NCBI GenBank assembly: GCA_009731375.1
Contig: BJOX01000072.1
Span: 272,193 to 311,981, forward strand
Reading direction: 5' to 3'
Origin: Paulinella micropora
Taxonomy: Eukaryota > Cercozoa > Imbricatea > Euglyphida
Length of the DNA: 39,789 nucleotides
Part shown: one piece after another, positions 1 to 9,217 of the stretch
Layout: each line of letters starts with the position of its first letter
How positions within the stretch are numbered: position 1 is the first letter of the stretch
The notes under the pieces: generated by a model
The model's input: only the letters and a program-made list of their open reading frames with translations
Databases searched by the model: none
What the model was told of the DNA's origin: nothing
Program-made: the position numbers and the translations under genes

Positions 1-18
1 TTCAGCAAGTGTGTTATT

Positions 19-1041
19 TTAAAAAATTTCAAGGTCGTAATGAAGGAGTTCGTCTTTATTATTATATGTTTCTTTATGCTCCTTCGTTATTAAATGTCTC
101 TTTCCATTCTTTAATATTTCTCTATTCACATAATTTATGATTTTTAGATTACAAGTGTGCTTTTTGATGTATTTCTTTAAACATTGTTCGCATTTTTGTT
201 TATATCTTTTAGTTAATCCAAAATAGTGGTTATTCTCTAAGTAAATCATAATGTCCGCTTCTTCTCCGATGTTGTTTGTGCTTATAGTTTCTCTTGTTAA
301 GGCGTTTGTTATTTCATATGTCTTTCCTTCTTTTATCAAAGTATTAAGGATTTTTACGGCGGTAGAGAATGGTATGGGGCAATCATTAGAAAGATTGAAT
401 TTCTCTCTAATATCATTACATCTTTTTCTGTTAATAAGTGGCATATTAAGAAGGTCTTTACAGAGAAAGAATAAACAATTATTATTCTTGCTAGCGGGAG
501 ATATCAATATGTTTTCATCAGATATTGTTTTTTTACATTTGTTTCTTCCTTCATAACAACCGCCTCCGTTTTCTTGAACTACTACTACCTTAGCATATTC
601 AATAATTCGGTCATAACCTAATCCAGATGCTTCAATATTGCTTATGTTAAACTCATTCAACATTTCAATAAAATCGTCATAGTTTTTTATTTGAAAAGAA
701 TTAAATGTTTTCTTTTTATAATATCTATTTAATTCTTCGTGGTCTGTTATGTATGTTATAGTGATATGAACATCCGCATTTCCTGTCATACCATTTCTTT
801 TCGCATCCAATAGTATAGGAATTAGAACCTCTCGCTCTAATGCATCAGTATCATAAAAGTTTATGTCTAATCCTTGCTTCTCGTATGTAAGAGAGTTTAA
901 TCTATTGTCTCGCCTAGATTTTAACTCTACTACTTTAAATTCCCTTTTGTTTTCTCTGGTTTCTGTTTTCCTCAAATTCGCCCTTACCTTCGCTAGTTCT
1001 ACATTTTCCTTCGTTGGTCTTGGCGGTAATGGTGGTGGCAT
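19..1041 (-). CDS. Polinton/virus-like protein-primed PolB, N-terminal part (truncated)
   Basis: An open frame of 340 codons from the ATG at 1041 (start MPPPLPP) to TAA at 19-21. The frame stays open upstream to 1182, but that part is (TA)n translated as IYIY, so the internal ATG is chosen. No close relative is named. Three landmarks resemble the N-terminal part of Polinton-type DNA polymerases: a segment around residues 185-230 (SGLGYDRIIEYAKVVV, later NNNCLFFLCKDLL); NNHYFGL followed by a CxxC...HxC cluster at about 284-297 (KCEQCLKKYIKKHTC); and a final YDLEIF that looks like the exonuclease I DxE motif. The frame ends directly after that motif in an ATTTTTT run, so exonuclease and polymerase domains are absent here. 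Either a one-base slip or the window edge could explain this. The role would be replication of a mobile or viral element. Alternative: an unrelated viral protein. Confidence 0.5.
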   Translation of the reverse strand: MPPPLPPRPTKENVELAKVRANLRKTETRENKREFKVVELKSRRDNRLNSLTYEKQGLDINFYDTDALEREVLIPILLDAKRNGMTGNADVHITITYITDHEELNRYYKKKTFNSFQIKNYDDFIEMLNEFNISNIEASGLGYDRIIEYAKVVVVQENGGGCYEGRNKCKKTISDENILISPASKNNNCLFFLCKDLLNMPLINRKRCNDIREKFNLSNDCPIPFSTAVKILNTLIKEGKTYEITNALTRETISTNNIGEEADIMIYLENNHYFGLTKRYKQKCEQCLKKYIKKHTCNLKIINYVNREILKNGKRHLITKEHKETYNNKDELLHYDLEIF

Positions 1042-1047
1042 TACTTT

Positions 1048-1093
1048 TATATTAGGGTGGATATAAAAATATTGAAATAAATTAAATTGTTTT

Positions 1094-1105
<12 letters not shown>
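1048..1105 (-). promoter_or_regulatory. possible diverged copy of the intergenic element
   Basis: The leader of the 340-codon frame contains GTAAAACAATTTAA and later AATATTTTTAT. This follows the order and spacing of the 44-bp element found upstream of the two neighbouring small ORFs (GTAAAACCATTTAA...AATATTATTAC). The match is partial. A (TA)n tract at 1100-1131 lies directly upstream. Confidence 0.3.
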
Positions 1106-1133
<28 letters not shown>

Positions 1134-1203
1134 ATTGTCTTACCTTTAATATGAAATTCATAATTTTTAGAAAAAAAATCATTTTTTGTTTTTCGTTTTT
1201 GTT

Positions 1204-1380
1204 TTACTCTCCTCTCGCCTTCATTTCTTCGTATTCCTTAAGTTTTCTATTTCGTTCTTTTAATTGCTCCTTCCTCTTTTGATTAATTTCGTCCTTATTT
1301 CTCTTGTAATATGCTAGAGCCTTTTCGGAGTTAGCCTTTCGTTTGTCCTCAGGTGTGAGATATTTCTTGTGTCTCCCCAT
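1204..1380 (-). CDS. small basic protein, 58 aa, virus-like cluster
   Basis: ATG at 1378-1380, TAA at 1204-1206. The protein starts MGRHKKYLTPEDKRKANSEK and is almost entirely Lys/Arg/Glu-rich helix (ALAYYKRNKDEINQKRKEQ), with no hydrophobic segment. Such short proteins with a K-Y-x-T-P/E-E-x-K-R start followed by repeated YY-K-x-N-K are common in algal viruses and their integrated relatives, where they may bind nucleic acid; this is recall, not a search. The 44-bp repeat begins about 10 bases upstream of the ATG. Same strand as all other genes of the cluster. Confidence 0.5.
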   Translation of the reverse strand: MGRHKKYLTPEDKRKANSEKALAYYKRNKDEINQKRKEQLKERNRKLKEYEEMKARGE

Positions 1381-1390
1381 CTCTATATTT

Positions 1391-1434
1391 ATAAGTAATA
1401 ATATTTATTTCTTTAAATGGTTTTACATTTTATT
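1391..1434 (-). promoter_or_regulatory. 44-bp intergenic element, copy 1 (probable promoter)
   Basis: The block from 1391 to 1434 is repeated without mismatch at 1701-1744. On the coding strand it reads GTAAAACCATTTAAAGAAAT and then AAATATTATTACTTAT, ending about 10 bases before the ATG of the 58-codon ORF. It also covers the stop codon of the preceding ORF (1423-1425). Perfect identity in otherwise unrelated intergenic sequence, at the same distance from two start codons, argues for a shared promoter, as in compact viral genomes. Confidence 0.55.
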
Positions 1435-1695
1435 ATTTAATATAATCATCACCCTTAATTTAAGTTGCGTGATTGCTTCTTCGCAAATTTGCAATTTGTG
1501 AATATTCAACATTGTTGGAGCCTCTAATGCCTTGTTTCTCTGTTCTTCCCAAAACTTAAAGGCTTTGCTATATCGCTGAAGTGTTTCTCTTCGAGTGTAT
1601 TTCTTAATCCTTCTATCGTGCGCTAGTGCTTCTGGAAAATGTAAGTTGTATAGTTCTTTCAATTCCTTGTCCGCTTGTATCATTATAGAAGACAT
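1423..1695 (-). CDS. hypothetical protein, 90 aa, virus-like cluster
   Basis: ATG at 1693-1695, TAA at 1423-1425. The product is a charged, helical protein (start MSSIMIQADKELKELYNLHF; middle RRIKKYTRRETLQRYSKAF; end LKLRVMIILNNKM). It has no signal peptide, membrane segment or cysteine motif. I do not recognise the family. It sits between the small basic ORF and the zinc-finger gene, same strand, with about 40 bases between genes, and copy 2 of the 44-bp element lies directly upstream. Compact spacing and AT-rich codon use match its neighbours and differ sharply from the GC-richer retrotransposon at 21.9-27.0 kb. Confidence 0.5.
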   Translation of the reverse strand: MSSIMIQADKELKELYNLHFPEALAHDRRIKKYTRRETLQRYSKAFKFWEEQRNKALEAPTMLNIHKLQICEEAITQLKLRVMIILNNKM

Positions 1696-1700
1696 ATTAT

Positions 1701-1744
1701 ATAAGTAATAATATTTATTTCTTTAAATGGTTTTACATTTTATT
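1701..1744 (-). promoter_or_regulatory. 44-bp intergenic element, copy 2 (probable promoter)
   Basis: Identical to 1391-1434 over 44 bases, 310 bp away. It lies 5 bases upstream of the start codon at 1695, as copy 1 lies upstream of the start at 1380. Confidence 0.55.
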
Positions 1745-1766
1745 TTTATAACATTATTATAACAAA

Positions 1767-2172
1767 TCACGAGTGATTTTTATAATATCTTTCCAAGTCG
1801 TCGTTTCTACGAATTATACGAATAACTTTATGCCCACCTATCATAACTTCTTCTTTCTCTGCGAAGTGGTCTCTATGAAAGTCTGATTTTTCGTGTTGAT
1901 ATTTTCCGTATATCCCTATTACCTTACCGCATACACAGGTATATTTCTGTTTTCTTCTTTCCTTTACATATTCCGCTCTCTTCTGTAATCTCAAACATGT
2001 TTGAGATATTCTATACCAAAGAGAAAATTTTCTTTTACAATATGTTTTCCGTCGGTGCTCGTGCGGTGTGTTTTTTTTTATGTCTTGATAAGTTCGCTCT
2101 TGAAACCTCCGCACCGCATTCACATTTTATTTTTTCGGTTGCTTTTTTGTTCCTTTGCTCTCTGTTGATTTG
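1767..2172 (-). pseudogene. CxC..H zinc-finger protein gene, frameshifted
   Basis: Two overlapping frames look like one broken gene. The upstream frame (about 2172 to 2040) has no ATG and encodes a finger KCECGAEVSRANLSRHKKKH: Cys at 2122-2124 and 2116-2118, His at 2080-2082 and 2068-2070. It runs into a stop soon after. The downstream frame (2123 to stop at 1767-1769) starts only with GTG and carries a second finger of the same type (YTCVCGKVIGIYGKYQHEK, then SDFH). The frames are offset by one base and overlap at a run of nine A on the coding strand (2071-2079), a likely slip site. CxCG...H fingers of this kind are frequent in algal giant viruses and related elements. It may be real decay or a homopolymer base-call error. 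Confidence 0.45.
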
Positions 2173-2383
2173 GAAAATTTAATTTCGTTATTTTGCTGTT
2201 TTGTTGCTTCGTATTGATTTGCGGGAGATGTGTCTGGAAGCCGAATTCTTTTTTAAAGTGTCATTTTGAGGGCACGAAAAATGACCTTAAAAAAAGGATA
2301 TTATACTACTACTAGTGTAATTATGTTCGCCGGAGGCGAGTTGGGTTACCACTGCTAAGTGGAGTGTCGTGTGTTTTTGTAAT

Positions 2384-2545
2384 TCTTTTCTTTTCTTTTC
2401 TTTTCTTTTCTTTTCTTTTCTTTTCTTTTCTTTTCTTTTCTTTTCTTTTCTTTTCTTTTCTTTTCTTTTCTTTCTTTGCTTTTCTTTTCTTTTCTTTTCT
2501 TTTCTGTTCTGTTCTGTTCTTTTCTTTTCTTTTCTTTTCTTTTCT
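2384..2545. repeat. (CTTTT)n microsatellite
   Basis: About 30 units of TTTTC with two variant blocks (CTTTG near 2475, TTCTG near 2505). Both strands give artificial open frames (SFLFF or KEKKRKEKK), which are not genes. A short (TAG)n follows at 2549-2580. Confidence 0.95.
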
Positions 2546-2690
2546 AGAAGTAAGTAGTAGTAGTAGTAGTAGTAGTAGTAGCATAAATTTAACGCGGTTA
2601 TGATTGCAAACACTGCATCATTATCGGGTTATTTTTATCGTTTTTCCCGTTGGCTGAATAAGAAAAAACAGTTACCCTTACTAGCCTAGC

Positions 2691-2733
2691 CTAGTAGTAG
2701 TAGTAAGGTAGTAACTAAGTAGTAGTAGTAGTG

Positions 2734-2785
<52 letters not shown>

Positions 2786-2840
2786 CTATAGTACTACTGG
2801 TAGTAGCATGGTCCAGCAGTAGCAGTAGCAGCAGCAGCAA

Positions 2841-2895
<55 letters not shown>

Positions 2896-3143
2896 AGTAG
2901 TAGTCATTTTATTTTAATACTTTAATATTTTAATAACTTCTCATTATCTTTAATAACTTGAGACGTAGGTCACCATCTAGTTAAATCATAGCTCTTGAGC
3001 TAACGATTTGTATGGATCGACCAGAGGTTAAATTGTTAACTTCATTAAACCGAAGGCCTAGGCCTAGTAGTAGAAGTAGCAGTAGTAGCAGTAGTAGTAG
3101 TAGTAGTTGTAGTAGTAGTAGTAGCAGTAGTAGCAGTAGTAGC

Positions 3144-3183
<40 letters not shown>

Positions 3184-3253
3184 CGATCGGTAGTAATAGC
3201 AGTAGTTAGTAGTAGTAGTAGTACTAGTACTAGTAGTAGTAGTGGTGGTGGTG

Positions 3254-3293
<40 letters not shown>

Positions 3294-3461
3294 GAGTAGG
3301 AGTAGTAGTAGTAGTAGTAGTGGTAGTAGTACTAGTACTAGTACAAGTATAGTAGTAGTAGTAGTAGCAGTAGTAGTAGTAGTAGTAATAGTAGTAGTAG
3401 TAGAAGTAGTAGTAGAAGTAGTAGTAGAAGTAGTTGTAGAAGTAGCAGTAGCAGCAGCAGT

Positions 3462-3493
<32 letters not shown>

Positions 3494-3597
3494 TAGCGCG
3501 CGCTGCAGCAGCAGCATCAGTAGTAGTAGTAGAAGTATACGTAGTAGTAGAAGTACCTATATGCTAGTAGTAGTAGTAGTAGTAGTAGTAGCCAGGA
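2691..3597. repeat. (TAG)n/(CAG)n compound trinucleotide repeats
   Basis: Tracts of TAG interrupted by CAG, GAG, TGG and short palindromes such as TAGTACTAGTACTAG. A unique stretch at 2908-3065 contains the palindrome GGCCTAGGCC at 3055-3064. No gene seen; the poly-Ser and poly-Val frames are repeat translations. Confidence 0.9.
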
Positions 3598-3627
3598 GGA
3601 GGAGGAGGAGCAATCATGAGTCATCCT

Positions 3628-3683
<56 letters not shown>

Positions 3684-3733
3684 CCTACCTATCTACCTAT
3701 CTAACTATCTACCTACCTACCTACCTATCTGTA

Positions 3734-3772
<39 letters not shown>

Positions 3773-3785
3773 TTATTTATCTATA

Positions 3786-3819
<34 letters not shown>

Positions 3820-3880
3820 CGTACGTTATACCTACCTATCTATCTATCTAACTATCTATCTATCTATTCCTTAATTCACC
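3628..3880. repeat. (CTAT)n/(CTAC)n microsatellite
   Basis: Tetranucleotide tract with blocks of CTAC inside CTAT, preceded by AGG/GGA repeats at 3590-3610. Confidence 0.95.
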
Positions 3881-3939
3881 TATCTGTCGCTTCTATGTGT
3901 TTACAGTGTCATATTCATATATTACTAGCGGTTCCGTGA

Positions 3940-6080
3940 AAAAGAGAGAAGAGTAAGTAATTTACTCTTTCTAGCGACACATTTTAATGCCTTCGAAAAT
4001 AAAAATGACGCTTGAGTGCGAAATTACTTAGAGAAATCCAGTGATTCATTGACGCAGACGGGAAAACTGAATGATATGGCATGAGCAGGTTTGAGGAGTC
4101 TCGAGAAGTTCCTATTTCTTAAGTACAACGAACAATGACTTCAAGCGCTTCGATCTCAGTCAATATTTGCGTCTACAACCTGTGTTATGGCTCATTAGAA
4201 AGCTTTTTGATGAGAGCTTCCAAACGAGCCACTACACAGGCCCTCAAGATCAGAACCGGCTGAGAACGAAGAGTTGAAGTCATTGCTCATTGTGGTTAAG
4301 TACAAGGAACTTCTCTCGGAACGGCTTAGGCAAAACTATCTACACTCTTGTTCGGACAGCATCACAGTCGATGAAAAAATCATCCTTGTCACAGGCAATA
4401 TACACTCAACCGTTCTTGTTAGCAAAGGAATCTATCGTAAAGTCTATCTCCACATCTGACTCACTTTCAACCATGCCGTCATATTCTTTTTTCATGGATA
4501 ACAGTATTGCAGTGCACATGAGAGGAGGAGGAGGACGAAGTTGAAGAGGAGCAGGAGGAAGAAGAAGAAGACGAAGACGATGAAGACGATGAAGATGACG
4601 AAGGGGTGGAGGTAGTTGAAGAAGAATGCTGATAAGAGTAAAAAAGCAAAGTCACATCTTCATTTTCTTTCTTAGGAAGCAATCCATTCTGTGAGTGCAC
4701 GATAGAAAATCATCATGTAATCTAAACCACGATTGTTTATCATGACGCCTGTATGTGACGTAGTGTCAGGAGTGTAAGGAATTACCAATGTAAACAATGA
4801 CAGCAAAGAGTCGAAAGTGTGGTAATTTCTTACTCCCTTTTTTTGGTGTTTGAAGTTTGGGAACAGTTGAAACGTGAAATCAAAATGAACTTCGTCAAAT
4901 CTCTTGACAGTAAATGATTCGTTAAAATATTCATGAACAAGATGTATTAATATAAAAAGAAAATGAGAACTGAGGCCACTTGGTTACGGTAGCTTTGATG
5001 GGTTGCCACGGTTTCAGTACCACCCCTGCATTCATTGCACTGGCTGTATTTGATCCTTTCATGAGCATCCCGATCCAACAAGTCCGAGTCAATTAATTTC
5101 CACCCGGCGCCAGGCCTAGTTTGTCGTTCACTGCCGTCGGAGGAACTAATTAACTTATGATCTAGTGACAAGTTGAAATCGTACTATCACACTTACTGCA
5201 ATACTACCGTGCCACAACTTAAACAAACTTATTTATGCTTTTTCCAGTCTTTTCCCGTCCCAGGTGCACTGGACAATTTCCTTTTTAGAGACTCAGTGTG
5301 ACAATTTCCTATTTCACCTATATCAACTTGTAATTTTCTCTCCGACCACTGCTAGCAGCCGGTGCCAGGCTATTTAGCTGACTTTTCCACTCTAACTCAA
5401 CCACATCCGTTACAGCAAACTCGTGACCAAAACCCCGCAATTCCACTGTGACATCATAGCCTGAGCCTGACTTCCCTTTCACAATCACTGATGATCGCCG
5501 ACGGTCGTGAGCACAGCTCAGCTCAAAGGCATTCACTTGCAAGTTTCATCTTCCCGGACTCGGAGGCTGCCCTTTCAAGTTATATTACTCTCAATGGCGG
5601 GCCCGGCTTCAACTCCCTATAAACAAAACGTGACCTACTACGGTACTTACTTACGGCAACTTTTCATTAGGGGTGCCGGAGCACGATCAGTCAGTCGTCG
5701 TGGTCTGCGGGTAAACCATAGTGTTATTAGTGACTACTTGAAATATTAAATTAACGATTCTTGAAAGCGGTTTATCACTGATGAGGCCCGGCAAGAGGGA
5801 CCCTTGAATCTAACTTGGAGCCTCTGACGGTGTGCGATGAAAACATATGTAGTTAGCTGCCAATCAAAAACTGTCAATAAATGACACTCAGTTTAGTTTT
5901 CACTTAATTTCAATCTACGATTCACTTGAAACCTACGGTTCTAGCGGCTGCCGGGTCCTGCTGACAGTCGTTCTCCTGGTCGTAAACTCATTGTTAGCGG
6001 CGGTCCGGTCCCCTGAAAATCATCAGCGCCGGGCCGGCGTGAGGGCTGATAACCCTTACTGGCGTCCGAATACTTCAACT

Positions 6081-6081
<1 letters not shown>
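3940..6081. other. unique sequence without a recognised gene
   Basis: About 2.1 kb of mixed-composition sequence. Open frames of 60-84 codons occur on both strands (for example minus 4947-5171 and 5318-5542) but show no recognisable motif. A GA-rich purine tract lies at 4515-4625 (GAAGAAGAC units). It may be intron or intergenic sequence; I cannot assign it. Confidence 0.6.
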
Positions 6082-6116
<35 letters not shown>

Positions 6117-6126
6117 NNNNNNNNNN
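6082..6126. other. poly-C tract (35) and 10-base gap
   Basis: Thirty-five C followed by ten N at 6117-6126. The assembly broke at the homopolymer, so local order and length are uncertain. Confidence 0.95.
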
Positions 6127-6503
6127 TTGGACGGCAGCCCGAGAGCAAATAGGAGACTAATATTAATATCACCGGGTGTTTGATCGTTGGAGTGGCCGCC
6201 GCGGGGCAGTAACGGCTACATACTTTTTGACAGTGACCTCAAAGTCGTTGGCGATCATAGCAAACTATTAATATTAATTTAGTACATTGAATGAAGTGAA
6301 AAAACATGTAATTTGAGTTGATTTTGACCGTCAAGGCGTCGTTCAAGTATGGTGTTTTTTGGCAGGGTGTTTGACAGTCTAACGGCTGTAGCAACTTGAA
6401 GTGAATAAAGGTCGAAAAAAAAAAAATGTACATTTGAGTCAGGGGAAGTGTCCTCTATCAGAACTTGATATATTATATATAGTCACAAGTTTTGCATGTT
6501 CTA

Positions 6504-6593
6504 GGGGGGGGGGGGGGGGGGGGGGAAATTTTNNNNNNNNNNNNNNNNNNNNNNNNNNNNNNNNNNNNTTTGGGGGGGGGGGGGGGGGGGGGG
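6504..6593. other. poly-G runs around a 36-base gap
   Basis: Two G runs (about 6504-6525 and 6572-6593) flank N at 6533-6568. Frames crossing it are artefacts. Confidence 0.95.
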
Positions 6594-6935
6594 GATCGAA
6601 ATTCTCCAAGCGCGCTTGCAGTGAAGTAATCTTGCATTTTATCGTGTCGTCAAGTTTTGCGTGATTACAGTGTAAGGCGAGCCCCCCGTCTGGAGTCAGG
6701 TACAAGGTATGTTCAAGTTGCAGTGCGTTGAACGGTGCCGCGCAACGAGAAGGGTTTCGCAGACCGTGCGATCCTTTGTTTACTTAGAGCTACTTTCCTT
6801 TCTGGGTTTTCCAACTCCGACCGGAACGACTCCGAGCGGATAAAATTCCTTGCGGAGAAATCACGATTAATATACGTAATATTAACAATAGCATGCGAAT
6901 AAGCTGACGTATCAGCAAGAGCGGCAATCACGTAA

Positions 6936-6985
<50 letters not shown>

Positions 6986-7200
6986 TAATAATAATTAAAA
7001 AAATAATAATAATAATAATAAAGCGAATAAAAGTCGGATGGATTGTGGCAGTTGCGCAGGCTACAGTTACTGAAGCCTGCGGACTGAAACGTTGGAGAAG
7101 TAATAATTGAAGAACGGCCTCAGACAAGTAGTCTTCCGCAACGATAGTTTGCTATCCTCTTCGGCAACGATAGGTTGCTATCCTGTGAGCTGTATTAATA
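6594..7200. other. unique sequence with (AAT)n tract
   Basis: No gene recognised. An (AAT)n microsatellite occupies 6935-7020. A short direct repeat with GCAACGATAG.TTGCTATCCT occurs at 7137-7158 and 7162-7183, just downstream of the RING exon. Confidence 0.6.
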
Positions 7201-7204
7201 ATAT

Positions 7205-7546
7205 TCAGCTAAACCAGCGCGCCTGCGTGGCGCCAGTAAAGCTGACTGGCTCGCGACACAAGGGGCAGCGCACGTGCCGGTTACTTGCCGCGACTACCGC
7301 CTGCTCCGCGCACTCCACGTGCAAAGGATGGCCACAGCGCAGCGCTATTGCCGCTGGTCGCAGCTTCTGGAGGGCCAGCGCCGCTTGGGGTCCGTCCAGT
7401 GCCTGTGCGACGCTGGCATGCTCTTCAGTGAACTCTTCCAGACAGACCGCGCACGAATCACCGGCTGCTAAAAACACGCGGGCAGGGGTTGCGCTGAGCA
7501 TATTTGCCAAGGCAACGGAAGGCACCGCGAGAGGGAGGGCGGCTTC
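7205..7546 (-). CDS. RING-H2 exon, C-terminal end of set A (putative E3 ubiquitin ligase)
   Basis: Probable terminal exon: acceptor CTATCTGCCAG at the edge of a (TATC)n tract, then 113 codons to TGA at 7205-7207. It encodes a textbook RING-H2: CAVC, 35 residues, then CGHPLHVEC (C-x-H-x2-H-x2-C), 14 residues, then CPLC. Order and spacing match the C3H2C3 zinc ligands of E3 ubiquitin ligases, which recruit an E2 enzyme. GC-rich, non-repetitive coding sequence ends sharply at both sides. The phase-0 acceptor agrees with the two upstream exons. Exons carrying membrane segments lie farther upstream on the same strand, so the ligase may be membrane-bound; that link is inferred. The stop codon follows the RING closely (PVSFTGATQARWFS), so the domain is C-terminal. 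Confidence 0.75.
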   Translation of the reverse strand, partial: EAALPLAVPSVALANMLSATPARVFLAAGDSCAVCLEEFTEEHASVAQALDGPQAALALQKLRPAAIALRCGHPLHVECAEQAVVAASNRHVRCPLCREPVSFTGATQARWFS

Positions 7547-7554
7547 CTGGCAGA

Positions 7555-7594
7555 TAGATAGATTGATAGGTAGGTAGGTAGGTAGGTAGGTAGG

Positions 7595-7635
<41 letters not shown>

Positions 7636-7649
7636 GGGTAGATAGAGAC
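7555..7649. repeat. intron of (TAGA)n/(TAGG)n
   Basis: The whole spacer between two probable exons is tetranucleotide repeat. On the minus strand it begins GTCTCTATCTAC and ends ATCTATCTGCCAG. Confidence 0.8.
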
Positions 7650-7688
7650 CTCCTGGCTCCGGGTGGCAGCGCCGCAATCAACAACGTC
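7650..7688 (-). CDS. 39-bp exon of set A
   Basis: Flanked on the coding strand by acceptor TCTATCTAG and donor GAG|GTCTCT, both at edges of TATC repeats. It encodes DVVDCGAATRSQE, phase 0 to 0, joining without a frame break to EAALPLAV of the RING exon. Its 3' end (CTCCTG plus GTCTCT donor) is shared with the next exon upstream, so it could also be a diverged partial exon copy. Confidence 0.45.
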
Positions 7689-7689
7689 C

Positions 7690-7745
<56 letters not shown>

Positions 7746-7748
7746 GAC

Positions 7749-7929
7749 CTCCTGCATCCTGCCTGTAGTGACTGTCCGTGCAGTATTGTCTGTATGGTCT
7801 GTTCTCGCAACAGCGTTGGTCTTCTGCTCGAGACTCTGCGAAGGCCGCTCGCGGTGCTGGCCTCGAAACAGAGCAGAAAAGAGTCTGGAGCGCGTACGCA
7901 GCCCGGCCGTGTTAGCTTGGCTGTCTGAA
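7749..7929 (-). CDS. 181-bp exon of set A, basic linker
   Basis: Acceptor CTACAAG after (TAC)n; donor GAG|GTCTCT before (TATC)n. Frame: one base, then 60 codons from SDSQANTAGL to VTTGRMQE, phase 2 in and 0 out, matching the next exon. The product is Arg/Gln-rich (RTRSRLFSALFRGQHRERPS) without a known motif, plausibly a linker before the RING domain. Other frames of this segment are also open, so the frame rests on the phase agreement. Confidence 0.45.
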
Positions 7930-7931
7930 CT

Positions 7932-7932
7932 T

Positions 7933-8016
<84 letters not shown>

Positions 8017-8017
8017 C
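7932..8017. repeat. (TAG)n intron
   Basis: Nearly pure TAG from exon edge to exon edge; on the coding strand GTACTACTAC...CTACAAG. Confidence 0.85.
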
Positions 8018-8073
8018 GCGTCAGTCGGCGAGCGTGAAAAAGTCTGGACCGCGACTGCTGGCGGCGTGCTAAC
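8018..8073 (-). CDS. 56-bp exon of set A (tentative)
   Basis: Acceptor ACATACAG after (ATAC)n and donor GACGC|GTACTA. In phase 0 it encodes VSTPPAVAVQTFSRSPTDA and joins the next exon through GC|T. The junction to the upstream membrane exon does not fit (that exon ends in phase 2), so a further small exon or another splice choice is needed. Part of the segment resembles 7871-7920, suggesting an old duplication. Confidence 0.35.
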
Positions 8074-8375
8074 CTGTATGTATGTAATGTATGTATGTAT
8101 GTATGTATGTATGTATGTATGTATGTATGTATGTATGTTATGTGCGTGCTGATGCCTCTGCACGATGCGCCAACCTGTATGTATGTATGTATGTATGTAT
8201 GTATGTATGTACGTCTGCTATGTATGTATGTATGTATGTATGTTATGTATGTTATGTATGTTATGTATGTTAATTTTCAACCTTCTCTGGAACGCTTCAG
8301 GCTGGTAGATTTCCTCGTATGTATGTATGTATGTATGTATGTATGTTATGTATGTTATGTATGTTAATTTTCAAC
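8074..8375. repeat. (GTAT)n intron with a duplicated exon edge
   Basis: GTAT/GTATGTTAT tracts with two non-repeat islands. 8282-8317 is a near-copy of the 3' end of the next exon (8376-8411), including its GTTGAA donor. 8147-8181 ends in a possible acceptor on the coding strand. Confidence 0.8.
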
Positions 8376-8677
8376 CTTCTCTGGAACGCTTCAGGCTTGT
8401 ACATTTCCTCGTACAACAAGGCGTTCTCATATCCCCACAAGAGCAAATACAAGATAGCTAGCACAGCAACCAGTGAGGGCCAAAGGTTGAGAAAACCTCC
8501 CAGCCGCAGCAAAAGAAATGGTAGAACCAGGGACTTGCAGGTAGCGCGCACGACCACCACTACTTCGCCCCAGATCCTTTGGCTGAACATAGGCACACCC
8601 AGGCCACGAGCGTCCCACGGAGGCCAGTCGGCGAGGCTTGTGGCGAACCAGCCACAACAAGGACAGGCGTTAGAAAC
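8376..8677 (-). CDS. set A exon: Cys cluster plus transmembrane segments
   Basis: Coding-strand acceptor TATGGAAG|GTTTCT and donor AGAGAAG|GTTGAA; 302 bp, phase 0 in, 2 out. It encodes VSNACPCCGWFATSLADWPP followed by WDARG, then two hydrophobic stretches (SLVLPFLLLRLGGFLNLWP and SLVAVLAILYLLLWGYENAL) and a charged tail EEMYKPEAFQR. The NxCPxCGWF...DWPxWD pattern, directly after the upstream exon's GPVAHFGCSNLRLHHGE, is one I associate with large uncharacterised protist proteins in which Cys/His pairs probably bind zinc. I cannot name the family. Both exon ends are duplicated nearby: the first 45 bp at 9074-9118 and the last 36 bp at 8282-8317. Confidence 0.65.
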
Positions 8678-8684
8678 CTTCCAT

Positions 8685-9073
8685 AGGTAAGGTAAGGTAA
8701 GGGAAGGTAAGGTATGGTAAGGTAAGGTAAGGTCAGGTAAGGTAATACAGTACTAAGGTAAGGTAAGGTAAGGTAAGGTAAGGTAATACAGTACTAAGGT
8801 AAGGTAAGGTAAGGTAAGGTAAGGTAAGGTAATACAGTACTAAGGTAAGGTAAGGTAAGGTAAGGTAAGGTAAGGTAAGGTTAAGGTTAGGTAAGGTAAG
8901 GTAAGGTAAGGTAATACAGTACTAAGGTAAGGTAAGGTAAGGTAAGGTAAGGTAAGGTAAGGTAATACATTACTAAGGTAAGGTAAGGTAAGGTAAGGTA
9001 AGGTAAGGTAAGGTAATACAGTACTAAGGTAAGGTGAGGTAAGGTAAGGTAAGGTAAGGTAAGGTAAGGTAAG
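8685..9073. repeat. (GGTAA)n array with AATACAGTACTAA spacers
   Basis: About 390 bp of GGTAA units, interrupted every 50-80 bp by AATACAGTACTAA. It is the reverse complement of the 2.8-kb array at 11565-14370. It lies inside a probable intron of set A, between a duplicated exon start and the complete exon. Confidence 0.95.
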
Positions 9074-9118
9074 GAGGCTTGTAGCGAACCAGCCGCAACA
9101 AGGACAGGCGTTAGAAAC
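9074..9118 (-). pseudogene. duplicated 5' end of the Cys-cluster exon
   Basis: Repeats the first 45 bp of the exon at 8633-8677 with about two differences, including the acceptor context TATGGAAG, and encodes VSNACPCCGWFATSL before running into CTTAC repeats. It has no donor, so it is a partial exon carrying an acceptor only. Confidence 0.75.
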
Positions 9119-9217
9119 CTTCCATACACGTGTACTACTAGTAAGGATATTCAAGTGTTGGTGTCTTTTGGAGTTTGTGAACTACGTAACTGCAAGTTAT
9201 GGCGCTATAGCGGAACA

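Noticed and set aside
2287-2613. Open frames of KEKKRKEKK or SFLFF type
   Set aside because: They are pure translations of (CTTTT)n.
4947-5542. Two 74-codon minus-strand frames
   Set aside because: No motif, splice context or repeat family supports them.
7107-7577. 156-codon plus-strand frame
   Set aside because: It is antisense to the RING-H2 exon, whose zinc-ligand spacing is diagnostic.
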